From: Marsupella aquatica
Taxonomy: Eukaryota > Marchantiophyta
Length of the DNA: 64,000 nucleotides
Assembly: GCA_973895155.1 (NCBI GenBank)
Contig: OZ316894.1
Location: forward strand, 19,840,001 to 19,904,000
Direction of reading: 5' to 3'
Shown: in pieces, positions 62,187 to 64,000 of the stretch
How the letters are laid out: every line of letters begins with the position of its first letter
How positions within the stretch are numbered: the first letter of the stretch is position 1
Notes under the pieces: model-generated
The model's input: only the letters and a program-made list of their open reading frames with translations
Told to the model about the DNA's origin: nothing
Databases searched by the model: none
Made by a program: the position numbers and the translations under genes

Positions 62187-63720
62187 GTATCCAAAATTGT
62201 TTAGGATATTGCCTTCGGTTCTCAGTCCTGTTTATTTCAAGTAAATTGTTCATCAGAAAGTAAACTGCTTTGGTTGCACGACTGTCTGCCTTTTGAGTCT
62301 AAACATGTTCTGGAGGTTCATTCCGTAGTAGTCCTTTTACTCTTAGATGAGTGGGGTTCAAACGCACAAGCTTGCCCACCAGGGTCGAGATACAAAATTG
62401 TAATGAATGTGTTTGATGTGAACCAATTTGCAGTAGCACTAAAAATTGCCCACATTTGTTTCTGTTACCGAAACATCAGGATCTACGTATCAAGTTCAAA
62501 CAGAAAATGAGAGTTGCAAAAACAGAAGCCACCTTCGCTTCACGCTTTGATCAATTGCACTGAAACTACTGGTTTGCAAACCTAAACACTATCACACAAT
62601 GACTACTCAAAAACCTTGGACGACTTTCTTCAGAACGCACATCGTGAAACGCCTTTTCAAAGAAAATAAAATACCCAAAAATTCAGATTTGCTACAAGGA
62701 TTCTCATTTGCAAACACAAAGTACTGTAGTTTGCCAGTCTTCCTGAAACACTCAAAATGCTCGTTTTCAACCCATCATATCACTCAATTACTCCGTCATG
62801 TTCCTAATCTAGAAATTAGTACTGCGATTAATAATTCAGCAACTCTTGCCTGGCGTGTTCCTAATCTAAAAATTAGTACTGCGATTAATAATTTCAGCAA
62901 CTCTTACCTGGAGGAAAATTGAAGTTCAAATGAGGAAAAATCAAATGACATAGATCGGTTTCGAGATCGGTGATACCTCAAAACTGATATCCCGAATGGC
63001 TTCCAATGAGATCCAGACCTCGTAATATTCGAAGTGCCCAAACGCAACTCATATCATCAATCCCACTTGGAGACGGATTTGGAAGTTTTGGAAACTGGAA
63101 TGCCAGAAACAGAAAGCTTTACGCCAACAATCGCGCCACATGAAACAATGGGATTAAGTGCTTCGCTAAAGTCATCTAGCTCTTGTTTGCCCCAACTGGA
63201 TCTACATCTCAATGACTCAATTTTCAGGAGCAAAGTAATAGTTGGGATTGGAAATTCAAGTGGGGTTGCAAAGACGGATGGGAGTGAAAATGCGAAGACC
63301 CCTGCAAATGTCATGAAAAATCGATCCAAACAAAGTGAGTTGCGGAAATTTCAGTTGAGAGACAGGGCAAAAAGAAGTTGTTGACGGAGATGAACTATGA
63401 TTTATTGCCCCGTGCCAATCTATTCGGATAACTCAGGACAGAGAATTAACTATTCAAACGGAAGTCTAGCCTTCTGGATGATAAACAAATGGAAGTTCCA
63501 AAGGGTGCCCCGGATTGTCTAAAGCTGCTCTAACATTTAATGCATAGAGTGCAAAATCCCCGCAAACATGCAATCCCCAATTTACTTTTGTTAGGACCCG
63601 TCTCCAACACATAGCCCAAATCAACTACCACCCCCCCGAAACACACTCAAAGGTCACTGATGAATACGGCAAAAGGCAAAACGTTCGCACAAGAGCATTA
63701 TAAGAACAATTCTCATCAAA
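62187..63720. repeat. compact R+S dispersed repeat (end of unit 2)
   Basis: Near-identical to 30079-31527, including the 57-58 bp tandem duplication (GTTCCTAATCTAGAA at about 62799). It extends past the unit 1 copy: after ACACTCAAAGGTCA it follows part S as at 26116-26140, so the unit 1 copy was cut at 31527. Confidence 0.6.
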
Positions 63721-64000
63721 AATCAGTTTACTAAGCGAAAACTTAAAGTATCACACTTTCTGATAGAACGCGTCATCGATAAAAGGGAAGGGATAAATAA
63801 AAACAAATATTGAACGCTGTGAGGTTCCCTAATGGTCAATCAGCTGAATTCCTTCTCCCTGATAGTCACCAATTTGACACTACGCTGGGCTAGATCGTAC
63901 GCAATTGTTTTTGTCGTAATTCACAATCACAGCACATGCAGTCAGAAATTGAGAGAGCTTGGACATCCACCACGTAGACCTTGCAAAAACCCAGTCCAGT
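63721..64000. other. window end, no feature seen
   Basis: Unique sequence without match elsewhere in the window and without a convincing open frame. Confidence 0.4.

Larger units (their letters stand above)
31528..63650. repeat. large tandem duplication, unit 2
   Basis: Repeats the order of unit 1 (9922-31527). Extra insertions are the LINE (42161-47299), copia plus unclassified sequence (48326-55014) and a tandem-repeat block (about 55795-56966). Missing relative to unit 1 are 19158-20484, the gypsy fragment and 21674-21814. The genes are more decayed than in unit 1. Homology to the compact repeat stops at about 63650, while the S repeat itself continues to about 63720. Confidence 0.72.

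Noticed and set aside
1-64000. tRNA, rRNA or other structured RNA genes
   Set aside because: I looked for cloverleaf-type and rRNA-like stretches and saw none convincing; a covariance-model scan was not possible.

Overview
The window looks like nuclear DNA of a land plant, from a draft assembly. Supporting signs are GT-AG introns, two genes for the plastid enzyme phosphoribulokinase with transit peptides, plant-type Ty3/gypsy, Ty1/copia and L1-like retroelements, and CCCTAAA-type short repeats. An NB-ARC protein with armadillo (ARM) and TPR repeats instead of leucine-rich repeats would fit a bryophyte or other early-diverging plant, but that is inference; species is not determined.

Layout. 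0-1.2 kb: unique sequence with possible exons of an unrecognised + strand gene. 1.2-11.4 kb: an inverted repeat carrying two intact, divergently transcribed PRK genes (2588-5143 minus, 8604-11149 plus), about 99% identical in protein, separated by 3.4 kb that contains a 100-N gap. 12.1-18.6 kb: a four-exon minus-strand gene encoding an NB-ARC - ARM - TPR protein, with a 15-unit, 135-bp in-frame repeat array. 19-31.5 kb: non-coding and repeat sequence, a gypsy fragment and a PRK remnant.

From 31.5 kb the order repeats: PRK remnant, TPR/ARM/NB-ARC copy (35.3-41.4 kb, a multiply frameshifted pseudogene), the same flanks and repeats, and another PRK remnant at 61.4-62.2 kb. I therefore read 9.9-31.5 and 31.5-63.65 kb as two tandem copies of one segment whose ends lie in PRK intron 1/exon 2 and in a dispersed repeat. 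The second copy is longer because of a 5.1-kb LINE (42.2-47.3 kb), a copia-type element plus unclassified sequence (48.3-55.0 kb) and a 1.2-kb tandem-repeat insert (55.8-57.0 kb). The first copy carries a 2.2-kb gypsy fragment and a 1.3-kb segment of its own. Because the copies align, several insertions can be compared with their empty sites inside this window.

Function. PRK makes ribulose-1,5-bisphosphate in the Calvin-Benson cycle. The NB-ARC gene is probably an immune receptor or other signal-transducing ATPase. Nothing indicates that the two work together; they seem to be neighbours caught in the same duplication. Exon limits, alignments and lesion counts were read by eye and should be taken as close estimates.
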